Assembly (NCBI RefSeq): GCF_018449635.1
Contig: NZ_JAAVUV010000023.1
Span: 1-36,118 of the forward strand
Origin: Caballeronia sp. dw_276
Lineage (GTDB): Bacteria; Pseudomonadota; Gammaproteobacteria; Burkholderiales; Burkholderiaceae
Direction of reading: 5' to 3'
Length of the DNA: 36,118 nt
How positions within the stretch are numbered: position 1 is the first letter of the stretch; every line of letters begins with the position of its first letter. The position numbers and the translations under genes are program-made. Shown here one piece after another: positions 1-7,384 of the stretch. Under the pieces are notes generated by a model, which ran no database searches, was not told where the DNA came from, and saw only the letters and a program-made list of their open reading frames with translations.

Positions 1-149
1 AGGGGCAATAAGCAATGGCGTAACACCGATATCGTGAACCCGCGAGCAATGTGGAATGCCTGCAAACGTCTTCCGCGTTCCAAAAGTGCGACCCCAGCAT
101 CCGTCGTAGTGCACCCGAACGCATCAACGACCGATATTTCAGCAGCCTG
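1..149. other. Left edge, no gene recognised
   Basis: No reading frame here could be assigned to a gene with confidence. The stretch 112-154 resembles 23304-23346 (see the repeat entries). The right part of this stretch, with TTCAGCAGCCTGTTAG, looks like the terminal sequence of an insertion sequence, but no transposase is visible before the window edge. Confidence 0.4.
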
Positions 150-154
150 TTAGA
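112..154 (+). repeat. Imperfect 43-bp direct repeat, left copy
   Basis: This stretch aligns by eye with 23304-23346 on the same strand with about 36 matches over 44 columns, including the shared block GATATTTCA and the ends CACCC and TAGA. Both copies can also be read in one frame as a similar peptide (NDRYFSSLLD and NDRYFNDLID), so they may be remnants of related coding sequence or of related insertion sequences rather than attachment sites. They bracket the gene array and the mobile-element debris. Confidence 0.45.
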
Positions 155-485
155 CGTCGCCGCTTTGCTCGGAAGACGCCGCCCCTTGTCTGACGGCCGC
201 TGACGCGGCCTGCTGCGTCATGTCGTGCCTCCAGGCAGTAAAACCACTGCTGTTTCCATCGATGGACGCGCCGAGCCTAGCGACGGTCTCGATCGCGAGA
301 CCCGTGCCTTGAGCCAGTTCCGGCCAAAGATACACGTGCACGGGCTCCTTCTGCGCGAGCAGAAGCCTACTCGCATAGGCTTCAAGTAGGCTTGCTGCAA
401 TGTTTTCTTCGGTGGCCTTTGCTCTCTTTTTCGTGTCCGATCCGCGATAGCCGTTTCGCCGAACGCTGACTGGATATGTGTCCAT
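150..485 (-). CDS. Hypothetical protein (111 aa), last gene of the array
   Basis: The product is not recognised. It has a basic N-terminus and a central Ala/Leu-rich part with a hydrophilic tail ending near 150. The start at 485 is chosen because AGAGGAAACC lies just upstream; this is a variant of the array linker and a better ribosome binding site than anything before the longer in-frame start at 527. The upstream neighbour ends at 514. This is the most downstream array gene in the window. Confidence 0.55.
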   Translation of the reverse strand: MDTYPVSVRRNGYRGSDTKKRAKATEENIAASLLEAYASRLLLAQKEPVHVYLWPELAQGTGLAIETVARLGASIDGNSSGFTAWRHDMTQQAASAAVRQGAASSEQSGDV

Positions 486-513
486 AGCTCGGTTTCCTCT
501 TCTGTAGCTATCG

Positions 514-1011
514 TTACGCTGACACAATGGAACGTATCTCGTAAAGCTTATCGCTTACGGTATCGAGTCGGGTGATGAACCGTTCCAGAAATTCGTTCGT
601 CACTTCGAAGTACTTATCCTCAGCGTCTTTGCGTCGATGAAGAATCTGTGCCTTAGTGTCGTTCGTGATGGGATAGGCGTGAACGAAATCAGTACGTTCT
701 TTGTTTAGCGCGGAAAACATGTCCACGACGTTTTGCGCGATGGGCTCTACCTGAGGAAGTGAACTGATAACCGTTTTCGCACTGGCGCGGAACTTGGACA
801 AGATCGCCCCTCCGGTACCTGCCTCCACTTCAGATCGGCTGAGAGTCTTGTCAAGGTGGCAAGCAACCTCCGCCATGAAGCTGCAGAGCGAGGCGAACCC
901 ATAGAGAGCCACCCCAATGCGATAAAGGTAGGCGTCGTCATCAGGCAGCGCTAGCCGAGTTTGCTTTCGCACTGCGTCTACCGCCAGATTAGTGATTCCA
1001 GTTCTGCTCAT
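514..1011 (-). CDS. Hypothetical protein (165 aa)
   Basis: The protein begins MSRTGITNL and is predicted to be largely helical, with no recognised family. The start at 1011 follows TAGGAAAACAGCAA, the typical array linker. The same frame stays open upstream into the preceding gene, which would give a 242-aa product, but the linker and the better-looking C-terminus of the neighbour in another frame argue that these are two genes. The stop is TAA. Confidence 0.6.
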   Translation of the reverse strand: MSRTGITNLAVDAVRKQTRLALPDDDAYLYRIGVALYGFASLCSFMAEVACHLDKTLSRSEVEAGTGGAILSKFRASAKTVISSLPQVEPIAQNVVDMFSALNKERTDFVHAYPITNDTKAQILHRRKDAEDKYFEVTNEFLERFITRLDTVSDKLYEIRSIVSA

Positions 1012-1022
1012 TTGCTGTTTTC

Positions 1023-1242
1023 CTACTTCTTTGCTCGGTTGGCTTCGGCATACAACTCGCCCAAAATCATCCGCGCGACCCTCGGCGGCTGGCCCACCTC
1101 GCGCCTCCTTTGCCCCACCGCCTGTCATCCGGACTGTCATCCAGTCCGTCCTATCAACGCTGTATGCGCCAATCACGTCAAGGCCGTTGACCGTGATCGA
1201 AATGTCAGTCCAGTGCGTAGGCGCGCTTTTTCGTTTCGTCAT
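1023..1242 (-). pseudogene. Small hypothetical gene with probable frameshift
   Basis: From the ATG at 1242 the frame reads MTKRKSAPTHWTDISITVNG and then loses protein-like character after about residue 45. A second frame, open from about 1124, reads GQPPRVARMILGELYAEANR and ends at the TAG at 1023-1025, exactly inside the linker of the next gene. The total of 220 bp is one base off a multiple of three. The simplest reading is a single-base frameshift near 1100 in a gene of about 72 codons. The array linker precedes the start (TAGGAAAATTCGG at 1259-1266). Confidence 0.5.
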
Positions 1243-1263
1243 GTCGCGAAGCTCCGAATTTTC

Positions 1264-1503
1264 CTAGTCGCGAGGCAGCCAGCCTCTCGCGTTGCGTGCG
1301 GGCAGCGGAAACCCTTTCGCTTCGAGATTTGCTGTCACCTTCGCTTCGAGGTGAGGAGCCCAGCCATCCCAGTTCGCCTGCCAACAGGTCATGCACACGT
1401 TGATGCCATACGTCGGAATGGTCTTGCCGTCGTACAGGTGTGGCCCGAACTGATAGCTCGTCCCGCAGGTGTCGCAGCGCTGCATGAATTTCACGTCTTT
1501 CAT
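1264..1503 (-). CDS. Small zinc-ribbon-like protein (79 aa)
   Basis: Residues C10, C13, C37 and C40 form a CxxC...CxxC pair typical of a zinc ribbon, followed by a Trp-rich stretch (TCWQANWDGW). No enzymatic residues are apparent and the role is unknown. The start MKDVKF at 1503 overlaps, as ATGA, the stop of a 10-codon leader frame at 1500-1532 that sits behind the array linker, so its translation is probably coupled to that leader. A longer in-frame start at 1563 would run through the linker and is less likely. Confidence 0.6.
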   Translation of the reverse strand: MKDVKFMQRCDTCGTSYQFGPHLYDGKTIPTYGINVCMTCWQANWDGWAPHLEAKVTANLEAKGFPLPARNARGWLPRD

Positions 1504-1532
1504 GATTTCTGATTCCAGTTGCCTTGTGCCAT
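1500..1532 (-). CDS. Possible 10-aa leader peptide
   Basis: The frame MAQGNWNQKS starts 6 nt after the linker TAGGAAAAC and its TGA overlaps the ATG of the zinc-ribbon gene. The spacing is what the array uses for real starts. It may simply set up translational coupling. A frameshifted N-terminus of the downstream gene is the alternative. Confidence 0.35.
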   Translation of the reverse strand: MAQGNWNQKS

Positions 1533-1544
1533 CGCGCCGTTTTC

Positions 1545-1790
1545 CTAGGGTAATTGCGGCCATCCGCCGATCGGCATGGGTGGCGCATCCAGTCCAATGC
1601 GTTCGGCATGTGCAAACAATGCGAGCTTCAGCATTGCCAGGTCGGTATCAGTGCCCTCCATCACCGTGCGGTGCTCGACCCGGCGAGGCTTGCTCACGTC
1701 TTTGCTGGAAATTTGACGTTCAAGACCGACCGACTCTGCTGCACTCTGCACATGGGCCGCGTGCCTCTGTTTGAATTGAACTTTCCGCAT
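1545..1790 (-). CDS. Hypothetical protein (81 aa)
   Basis: The N-terminus MRKVQFKQRHAAHVQSAAES is basic and helical. The C-terminal part ends PPMPIGGWPQLP with the TAG inside the next linker (1540-1547). No family is recognised. The start at 1790 has CGGAAAGGTAC immediately upstream, a linker variant with a good ribosome binding core; an alternative start lies at 1814, overlapping the upstream gene. Confidence 0.5.
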   Translation of the reverse strand: MRKVQFKQRHAAHVQSAAESVGLERQISSKDVSKPRRVEHRTVMEGTDTDLAMLKLALFAHAERIGLDAPPMPIGGWPQLP

Positions 1791-1806
1791 GTACCTTTCC
1801 GAGCAA

Positions 1807-2058
1807 TCACGCACCTAGAAGACGATTGCAGGCGGAAAGGCTGCTCGGTCCACTCTGTCCATACGTGGAGAAGTTACGACCTTGCCCCAAGTGGCGCAAC
1901 GTCTCATGGCCCAGCGCTTCAAGATCTCCTTGCACACGGTCGCCGATGGCAACGTCGATACCCGCGAGAAGCTCGAATACCACATGATCCCCGTTATCGA
2001 TCGCGACAATGAACATGCCACGCCGTTGATTGACTGCCACTACACTTCCCTTTTGCAT
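1807..2058 (-). CDS. Hypothetical small protein (83 aa)
   Basis: The product begins MQKGSVVAVNQRRGMFIVAI and its first half has the alternating pattern of a small beta-barrel (SH3 or OB-like fold, by inference only). The start at 2058 has one of the few canonical ribosome binding sites in the array, TAAGGAG, instead of the GGAAAA linker. About 87 bp separate it from the upstream gene. Confidence 0.6.
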   Translation of the reverse strand: MQKGSVVAVNQRRGMFIVAIDNGDHVVFELLAGIDVAIGDRVQGDLEALGHETLRHLGQGRNFSTYGQSGPSSLSACNRLLGA

Positions 2059-2145
2059 GGAGGCTCCTTAGTTTCGAGTGCTGGTCACGCCGGTCATTTC
2101 TCCGCTTTCATGGCTTCAGGGCGCTCGCACGATTCGCGTTCCCTG

Positions 2146-2382
2146 TCAGCCCTCCGGCGGGCAATGGAACCCATCGCGCCTCAGAAACGCGGCGTAGAGA
2201 TTGAGCGCCCCCTCGCCTTGGGGAGTAACTTGCCATTTCGAGTCAGCTTCGGACTGCCGCACGAACCCGCGATCTTCAAGCTGTCGAAAGGTCCGCATCT
2301 CGTATTGATAACTCTGTTCGTAGAACAATGCCCAGAGCAATCTCTGCGCATTCGGATGCAGGCCACCTGCCTTCTGGTTCAT
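2146..2382 (-). CDS. Hypothetical protein, possible winged helix (78 aa)
   Basis: The sequence pattern (LLWALFYEQSYQYEMRTFRQ, then LEDRGFVRQSEADSKWQVTP) resembles a small winged-helix fold with a wing near residues 40-55 (LEDRGFV...WQVTPQGE is typical of the recognition helix and wing of MarR/PadR-like domains). Assignment to a family is inference. The start follows TAGGAAAAAAT directly. Confidence 0.55.
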   Translation of the reverse strand: MNQKAGGLHPNAQRLLWALFYEQSYQYEMRTFRQLEDRGFVRQSEADSKWQVTPQGEGALNLYAAFLRRDGFHCPPEG

Positions 2383-2409
2383 ATTTTTTCCTATCTACGC
2401 GGTGTGCGT

Positions 2410-2727
2410 CTAGTCCAGCTTCGGTGGATACGCCCGTTCACCAAAAAGATGTAGGTCGTTAAACGCAAGTTCAATTCGTTCGATTGCGTTCGGTTCGTTG
2501 TCGGCGGTCTCGATCGAGACGAGCCTCGTTAGCCTTAATGCGCCTCCCGTCTCGTGCATTTCGATCGCTGCTGCTTCGATCTTCGTGCCAGGAGAGCAAC
2601 GACTCTCTAAGCATTCAGGTAAGGCGGTCAATAAACGCTGAATTTCGCCATCGCTTTTGGACAAGCGAAGGGGATCGCCACTGGTCGGCGTGCCGTCATA
2701 GAAAGCATAAAAAGCAAATCGATTCAT
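2410..2727 (-). CDS. Hypothetical protein (105 aa)
   Basis: The protein begins MNRFAFYAFYDGTPTSGDPL and is not recognised. The start at 2727 has GGAGAAATTGACC upstream. The stop TAG is 27 nt before the next ATG, with the linker in between. A longer frame runs to 2820 but lacks a ribosome binding site. Confidence 0.5.
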   Translation of the reverse strand: MNRFAFYAFYDGTPTSGDPLRLSKSDGEIQRLLTALPECLESRCSPGTKIEAAAIEMHETGGALRLTRLVSIETADNEPNAIERIELAFNDLHLFGERAYPPKLD

Positions 2728-2816
2728 GGTCAATTTCTCCGGCCTGCTTGGAACTCGTCGATTTCCGGGGTCTAGTCCCCTTCCTGATAAACGGCACATA
2801 CCTAACGCGACACGCC

Positions 2817-3022
2817 TCACCGCGGCAGCTCGTAGCCGATTGTAAAAATCGTGGCGCCGAGCCTGCGCAGCCCCTTGGAGCCGCTACACCATTTGACCAG
2901 CGACGCGTCTCGAGCCACTTCGAGGATCCAGCTTGGGCGCGATATGCACCGCGCCCATGGTCTCGCGGTGTAGAGAGGCGCGAATCGGTAGCTTCCCAAG
3001 CTCGGTTTACGATGGCGTACAT
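2817..3022 (-). pseudogene. Small hypothetical gene, probably frameshifted
   Basis: Behind the linker variant TAGGGAAAAGCTG, an ATG at 3022 opens MYAIVNRAWEATDS. A second frame carries the better-looking rest, SWILEVARDASLVKWCSGSK ... IFTIGYELPR, and ends at a TGA at 2817. The two parts are joined by a one-base shift near 2990-3000. The first frame remains open to 2696, but its later part has low protein-like character and overlaps the next gene. Confidence 0.4.
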
Positions 3023-3032
3023 CAGCTTTTCC

Positions 3033-3716
3033 CTAGTGCCACCGGAAGGCGAGCGCTTCGGGGACGTGCTCAATACCAGTCGATTCGAGATAACGACGGA
3101 CAAGGTAGGAAAGTCCTGCGCCAAAGCGGCCATCGTACATCGCAATATCATCGGCCAACACAGAAAACACTTTCGCATAGCCAGCGTTCAGTTTTACGCG
3201 AGCAGAACCGCACCAGTCACCGGCGCTGATCATCCTGACGCCTTCGCGGAGCTTGAGCGGCAGCGCGTCGCCCTGCTCGCCTGCCCATGCGATGTTTTGC
3301 TCCGCCTGACGTGCGGGCAAGCCCCAGTTCATGAGTTTCGCGACGAGATCACGGGCGGGCGTCGCCGACTGTGCGACGTACACGGCCTTACGTAGTTCGA
3401 CGGCGAGATCCATCAGGATTTTGTCGTTTGCATCGAAGCCTTCACTGCCCCAGCCATACAATCCGGATACGGACTCGAGGGTGGATGCGGTACCGCACCT
3501 GCGTAGGTGAGCCGGCATGGCAAGCGAATGGCGGTAGTCGTACGGGAAGTCAAGCGCGACATCACCCCGGATAAGCGCGGCCAGGTAGGCGGTGAAGCCA
3601 GCCACATACTCGTCGGCGAAGTACGCGGTGCGATTCGGGCTGGCAGAAAGCCGCAGAGCTTCGAAGGACCCGGACAGACTCCGTTGATCGATGGGCTGGA
3701 GTGTTTCGGCGAGCAT
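3033..3716 (-). CDS. Hypothetical protein (227 aa)
   Basis: This is one of the larger array proteins. It begins MLAETLQPIDQRSLSGSFEA, appears mainly alpha-helical and soluble, and no catalytic motif was recognised. The start follows TAGGAAAGCAG directly, with the TAG serving as the stop of the upstream gene (3725). Its own TAG stop lies within the next linker. Confidence 0.65.
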   Translation of the reverse strand: MLAETLQPIDQRSLSGSFEALRLSASPNRTAYFADEYVAGFTAYLAALIRGDVALDFPYDYRHSLAMPAHLRRCGTASTLESVSGLYGWGSEGFDANDKILMDLAVELRKAVYVAQSATPARDLVAKLMNWGLPARQAEQNIAWAGEQGDALPLKLREGVRMISAGDWCGSARVKLNAGYAKVFSVLADDIAMYDGRFGAGLSYLVRRYLESTGIEHVPEALAFRWH

Positions 3717-3724
3717 CTGCTTTC

Positions 3725-3901
3725 CTACTCGTGGTCGCGAAGGGCCGCAAGGGACTCTTCGAGCGTTCCAGCAGCGTCGAAATGCAGTCGAACGCTGGCC
3801 TCGTCCAGCGGCTCTCCCGATGGCATCTTACGTGACTCCGCAGAGTCAGGAAGCACGTGTATCGCGGCGCGCAACGCGAGTGCAGTGGTCAATGTGGACA
3901 T
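3725..3901 (-). CDS. Hypothetical protein (58 aa)
   Basis: A small acidic helical protein, MSTLTTALALRAAIHVLPDS. The start at 3901 is chosen for the linker TCGGAAAACGGAT just upstream; in-frame ATGs at 3928 and 3958 are alternatives. The stop TAG is part of the next linker. Confidence 0.5.
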   Translation of the reverse strand: MSTLTTALALRAAIHVLPDSAESRKMPSGEPLDEASVRLHFDAAGTLEESLAALRDHE

Positions 3902-3941
3902 ATCCGTTTTCCGAGGTCTATCCAGTTCCATCAGCGGTGGA

Positions 3942-4652
3942 TCACGCGGCGGGGCCATCGGGTGTTGTTGCGAATACTTTACCGTCCGCCGAGTTCCAGC
4001 TTATCGGCATGAGCCCGACCAACCTGTCAACGTAGTCAACCATCTCTCTAAGCCACTCTGCAAGTTCGGCGAACCGCACTTCATGCTCGTGCACCCGCAA
4101 CCTGTCGATGGTCTGGACGGTCTGCTTTGGATTGGCCGGGTCATCCGCCGGAATTTCAGGACCGGTCGGCTGAATCATAATCGGCAAATCGATCTTGAGC
4201 CTGCCCGCTGCAAGTTCTTCCTCGATGTGCTGCATCTTGTTGCGCATCTTCCCAAGCAGTTCGCCTGCCGAGCCAAGAAAGCGGGGCTTGGGTTTCAATT
4301 CACAGATCACTGCGCGCTCCCTGACTGTGAGATCCTGTCGTTTGCGCAACTCCCGCATCGACCGCACGGCGAGGTACATGCCAGTGATGCACGACTCGAA
4401 ACGAGCGATGCAACGATATAGTTCGCTCACCTTCAGCGTTTGGTTTGCGTCGATTGTCCAGACGTTGTGCAGGTGCAGAGCTGCCGCGAGATAATCTTCG
4501 CGGGCAGCAAAGACGCAGCGCACATATGTGGAAGTGAGCGTAACCACAAACGGGTTGTCCGAGAAGTGGCCGGTGAAAATCTGTTTGCCCCAGTAACCGA
4601 CGAAGGGATCCGTCGGCGCAGGAACATCTGGGATGTCGAGCTTGATGAGCAT
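3942..4652 (-). CDS. Hypothetical protein (236 aa)
   Basis: A soluble protein beginning MLIKLDIPDVPAPTDPFVGY with a helical middle (residues about 85-150, rich in Arg, Glu and Leu). No family is recognised. The linker TAGGAAAACAG at 4677-4684 lies about 25 nt before the ATG, so the linker does not act as a close ribosome binding site here. Confidence 0.6.
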   Translation of the reverse strand: MLIKLDIPDVPAPTDPFVGYWGKQIFTGHFSDNPFVVTLTSTYVRCVFAAREDYLAAALHLHNVWTIDANQTLKVSELYRCIARFESCITGMYLAVRSMRELRKRQDLTVRERAVICELKPKPRFLGSAGELLGKMRNKMQHIEEELAAGRLKIDLPIMIQPTGPEIPADDPANPKQTVQTIDRLRVHEHEVRFAELAEWLREMVDYVDRLVGLMPISWNSADGKVFATTPDGPAA

Positions 4653-4681
4653 GGTTATGCAACGGTTATGGATCTGTTTTC

Positions 4682-4876
4682 CTATTCCACTTTGAACCGG
4701 GACTCAAGCCAGTCGTAGCCATCGTCTGGATCACACTCATTCGCGTTCTTCCAACCATCAAACCATTCCCCATGCTGCCAAGTTCCGGCAACGTAGGGGT
4801 TCGCATCGGTGTTCTGCCTGCGGCGGTAAACCCCAGCGCGTTCATCGAACGGCAACACATTGGTGAGGGTGGGCAT
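4682..4876 (-). CDS. Ribosome modulation factor (Rmf)/CrpP-like small protein (64 aa)
   Basis: The central part, VYRRRQNTDANPYV then WFDGWKNA, matches the pattern of Rmf-like proteins: basic helix, an NPY turn, and a W-x-x-GW helix. Rmf binds 70S ribosomes and promotes 100S dimers in stationary phase; CrpP-like relatives are common on phages and plasmids. Family membership is suggested by pattern only. The ATG follows TAGGAAAACATT directly and the stop TAG lies in the next linker. Confidence 0.5.
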   Translation of the reverse strand: MPTLTNVLPFDERAGVYRRRQNTDANPYVAGTWQHGEWFDGWKNANECDPDDGYDWLESRFKVE

Positions 4877-4885
4877 AATGTTTTC

Positions 4886-5083
4886 CTATTCTTTGACCGG
4901 GCGCATCAGGTATGCGCCGCTGGCAATCGCGGCCAATCTACCCCACGCTGAAAAGTACAGGGGCATCGCTCCCGCAGAAAATGATCCAAAAAGCCCGGTA
5001 GCCGCGACCCCAGCCAAAACGAAGTTAGCGACAGCAACCGCCAAAAGAATGCTTGCGACCTTCACTGACTGACTTTTCGTCAT
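4886..5083 (-). CDS. Small membrane protein (65 aa)
   Basis: A hydrophobic segment spans residues 8-32 (VKVASILLAVAVANFVLAGV) and a weaker one spans residues 38-58. The C-terminus is short and charged. It is probably an inner-membrane protein of unknown role. A variant linker (TAGCAAGAAAATGAAGCC) precedes the ATG; the upstream gene ends 4 nt before it, so the two are likely coupled. Confidence 0.6.
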   Translation of the reverse strand: MTKSQSVKVASILLAVAVANFVLAGVAATGLFGSFSAGAMPLYFSAWGRLAAIASGAYLMRPVKE

Positions 5084-5087
5084 GGCT

Positions 5088-5669
5088 TCATTTTCTTGCT
5101 ATCGCGGACCCAGTTTTTATCCGAAGACCGCGAACGTTGTACGACACCACCGGCAGCTGTTCCTTCCCCGTCAGGGCGTGCAGTTCAATGTGAGGGTGCG
5201 TTCGAAAGGCCGGCTCGGTCCATACCTCTGAATCCGTAGTGCTTCTAGCGTGAATGCCCGCCCATGCAAAAAGGACCGCTTTTGCGACGGCTACTTCAAT
5301 CGATGAAGGACCCGGACCGCGGTATCGTCTGAGACGTATTTTGATATCGTTGCTGCCGGCAACCGACGAGATGCTACGCATGTCTTTTATTCTGTCCGGC
5401 TTTCCGCGTGGCGAAAACTTTAACTCCAAAAAGCAGATCACCTCGCGTGTATTGCAGATCACCATGTCAGGGATGATTTTCGCTCCGCTGGGCAATACAA
5501 TTGTCGGTTCGACAAAGATGCGCCGATTCGCGCCAAGTTCAGCACTAAGGTCCGAAAATAGGCATGCTTGAAGGTTACGTTCCGAAGCAATTTCACGGTT
5601 GCCATACCTCCTTACGGTTTGAGTCCATGCCTTAGACAATTCATTGCCGATCCTTGCGCGACGAACCAT
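5088..5669 (-). CDS. PD-(D/E)XK nuclease-like protein (193 aa)
   Basis: The motif E30 ... D68 (IIPDMVI) ... E82-L-K84 (FLELKF) has the order and spacing of the PD-(D/E)XK nuclease core: an N-terminal Glu, then D with hydrophobic neighbours, then ExK on the next strand. Many such standalone proteins are restriction-like or defence nucleases, but no target can be read from the sequence. The start at 5669 has AAAAAAGGAAATAAAA upstream, which combines a good ribosome binding site with a linker variant. Longer in-frame starts overlap the upstream lipoprotein gene. Confidence 0.6.
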   Translation of the reverse strand: MVRRARIGNELSKAWTQTVRRYGNREIASERNLQACLFSDLSAELGANRRIFVEPTIVLPSGAKIIPDMVICNTREVICFLELKFSPRGKPDRIKDMRSISSVAGSNDIKIRLRRYRGPGPSSIEVAVAKAVLFAWAGIHARSTTDSEVWTEPAFRTHPHIELHALTGKEQLPVVSYNVRGLRIKTGSAIARK

Positions 5670-5719
5670 TTTTATTTCCTTTTTTAGCGTGCGAAACGCG
5701 CGTGTTGTTGTCCGCTTCG

Positions 5720-5899
5720 TTACTTGTGATCGCCGTTTATGTCGCCACATTTGCTCTCTGACATAGCAAACTGAATCTGTTCGTTCGCGGCACGAGCGGC
5801 CGACAGCGGCGACTCTTTGTCGTCGTCGGACGCTTGTTGATGACCGCATCCATATGCAAGCGCTGCAACGAGCGCAACGATACAGGTGGCGTTTCTCAT
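5720..5899 (-). CDS. Small lipoprotein (59 aa)
   Basis: MRNATCIVALVAALAYGCGH is a lipoprotein signal peptide with a lipobox ending at C18 (LAYGC). The mature peptide of about 40 residues is acidic (DDDKES) and ends at a TAA. It is likely anchored in the inner or outer membrane, with unknown role. The linker TAGGAAAACAGG at 5917-5924 sits about 17 nt upstream of the ATG, farther than usual. Confidence 0.6.
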   Translation of the reverse strand: MRNATCIVALVAALAYGCGHQQASDDDKESPLSAARAANEQIQFAMSESKCGDINGDHK

Positions 5900-5921
5900 T
5901 TTTCTGGTTTTGCCTGTTTTC

Positions 5922-6176
5922 CTATGCCTTGATGCGCACCACACGCGCCGCTTGGCGAATTCGTCTCGCCGCGTTGCGTGAAGTGTCAGAGACCGTCTCC
6001 CAGTCGTGATGCCACCAGTCGATGACAGCGGCCGCTTCTGTAAGTGAACGCGCGGCAACCACATCGCAGACTTCGCCTACGACCTCAGCCCACCACGAAG
6101 CGCCCTCGGCATCGCTCGCGCAAGCGTCAATAGCCTGCCGATAGATCGCTTTTGCCGCGTCGGGTGTGATTGCCAT
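5922..6176 (-). CDS. Small WWHHDW-motif protein, copy 1 (84 aa)
   Basis: It begins MAITPDAAKAIYRQAIDACA and carries a striking aromatic motif, VIDWWHHDWETVSD, at about residues 50-63. A clear paralog lies at 17550-17804, with the same length and most residues conserved. No function is known to me; the conserved W and H cluster suggests a binding or metal site. The start lies directly behind AGAGGAAAAC. It sits immediately downstream of the broken gene at 6193-6666. Confidence 0.65.
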   Translation of the reverse strand: MAITPDAAKAIYRQAIDACASDAEGASWWAEVVGEVCDVVAARSLTEAAAVIDWWHHDWETVSDTSRNAARRIRQAARVVRIKA

Positions 6177-6192
6177 GTTTTCCTCTGGATAG

Positions 6193-6666
6193 CTAGTCGG
6201 CTGGATGCACGTGATTCCAGGACCTGTATCTCGACGGTGCCACCGATTCGAGGAGCGTCACTCGTGGCTGCGGCATCCCATCACTACCTGTTTCGTCGAA
6301 TGCTATTTCAGCAAGCTTCCTTGCGAGAACCGCCTAACACGCTTCTGGAATGAACGCCCAAGGACGCACTTTCCAATCGCTGGGAACATGCAAGTCCCTG
6401 ACCAAAGCGACTTTCAGTTCATCCCAGTGTGAATGCCACGCCTTTAATCGCCTCAACAAGGCATCTTGCGCGGCCGAATACGTGATCTCGCACAGAAACA
6501 CAGCGCGGTCCCTGAAATTCACAGCAACGGCGTCACAGTACCAATGTCGCCCCGGAAACTCGTCAGGATTGCCACCCTCGTCGAGCTGGATGCAGCATTC
6601 TATGTTGACGAACACTGCGCGGTCAGCTCTGAGGTAGTCAGTAACGACGCCTTGATAGTAGTCCAC
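6193..6666 (-). pseudogene. Array family protein, copy 1, broken by an amber codon
   Basis: The frame starts at a GTG (6666) behind GGAGGCTATG and runs VDYYQGVVTDYLRADRAVF to an in-frame TAG at 6334-6336. Beyond it the same frame continues as AVLARKLAEIAF ... SRYRSWNHVHPAD to a TAG at 6193. In the second copy (13772-15586) the corresponding codon is CAG (Gln), so a single C-to-T change explains the stop. Full length would be 157 codons. A truncated product of 110 aa may still be made. The family resembles small proteins containing aromatic-rich beta strands (GRHWYCDAVAVNFRDRAVFL); function unknown. Confidence 0.7.
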
Positions 6667-6698
6667 CCATAGCCTCCAGCCTTAGTGTCGTTATTTTC

Positions 6699-7040
6699 CT
6701 ATGCTGCTTGGAGCATGAAATCGACGTGGACAGCCTCGTAAGGAAACACTATCGCGCCCTCCGCGTTGCGCTCGATTACACCAGCGTCGAGCAACGCATG
6801 CACGTCTCGATGAACAGCCTTCACGTCTCGCTCCACGCGACGGGCTATCTCACGAATCGACAACGGCCCCGTCCCGGTGACGGCCTTGATGATGTTCCAA
6901 CGCATCTGCGTGAGCGTTTGAAACAGCAGTTCCGGCGATTCGAAGGTGATGTATGCGCCTTGCGCCTTTCCTTCAAACGCTGCCAAAAACCGCTTGTTGA
7001 CGGCCTTGCGCGAGGCAACACCCAAGGTTACGGTTTTCAT
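6699..7040 (-). CDS. HTH antitoxin, TumA-like (113 aa)
   Basis: Residues about 50-95 form a winged helix-turn-helix (IREIARRVERDVKAVHRDVH). The gene begins with an ATG that overlaps the toxin stop as ATGA, with GGAGG about 6 nt upstream. It is inferred to neutralise the upstream toxin and repress the shared promoter at 7329-7357. The pairing of a DUF6516/TumE-type toxin with a wHTH antitoxin is established for the family. The stop TAG lies in the linker at 6694-6701. Confidence 0.65.
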   Translation of the reverse strand: MKTVTLGVASRKAVNKRFLAAFEGKAQGAYITFESPELLFQTLTQMRWNIIKAVTGTGPLSIREIARRVERDVKAVHRDVHALLDAGVIERNAEGAIVFPYEAVHVDFMLQAA

Positions 7041-7321
7041 AACGGCCTCCAAGTATCTACGTCAGCCCAAAAATCATCGAGAAGCTGAGCGGGTGTCGAA
7101 AAAGAATAAGGCGTCTCAAGGTCGCCAATGTGGCGGTGATCGCCCTTGCCGCGCTCGTTGTCGTACCGCAAAACGCACACGCTTGAGACGATATATGCGA
7201 GGCTGTATTTGAACGTGTGGACGCTGCCAAGTAATGGTTCGGGCACCTTCCAAACAAGCAATTCAGCAAAAGCCTGCTCGTTGACTGCGTGACGCTCTTT
7301 GAGTAACAGGGTGGCTTTCAT
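7037..7321 (-). CDS. TumE/DUF6516-like toxin (94 aa)
   Basis: The sequence MKATLLLKERHAVNEQAFAE, then CVLRYDNERGKGDHRHIGD, matches what I know of TumE (DUF6516) toxins: LRYDNE, GKGDH.H and the ending FWADVDTW are the family landmarks. The toxin comes first and the antitoxin follows with a 4-bp overlap. The start at 7321 is preferred over ATG 7330 and ATG 7357 because the predicted promoter would place the transcript start at or next to this ATG, implying a leaderless or nearly leaderless mRNA. Confidence 0.65.
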   Translation of the reverse strand: MKATLLLKERHAVNEQAFAELLVWKVPEPLLGSVHTFKYSLAYIVSSVCVLRYDNERGKGDHRHIGDLETPYSFSTPAQLLDDFWADVDTWRPL

Positions 7322-7328
7322 GTTGGAC

Positions 7329-7357
7329 ATTATGACAACACTTTTAGGTGTTGTCAA
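7329..7357 (-). promoter_or_regulatory. Autoregulated promoter of the tumE/tumA-like pair
   Basis: On the minus strand TTGACA (7352-7357) and CATAAT (7329-7334) are 17 nt apart, a near-consensus sigma-70 promoter. A perfect 9-bp inverted repeat TGACAACAC / GTGTTGTCA (7333-7341 and 7348-7356, 6-nt spacer) covers the spacer and overlaps both elements, as expected for an antitoxin operator. Confidence 0.7.
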
Positions 7358-7384
7358 TTAATCCAACACGCCGAATGTGTTTCC

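Noticed and set aside
2484..3395. Plus-strand 303-codon frame
   Set aside because: It crosses three minus-strand genes and their linkers, and has no ribosome binding site.
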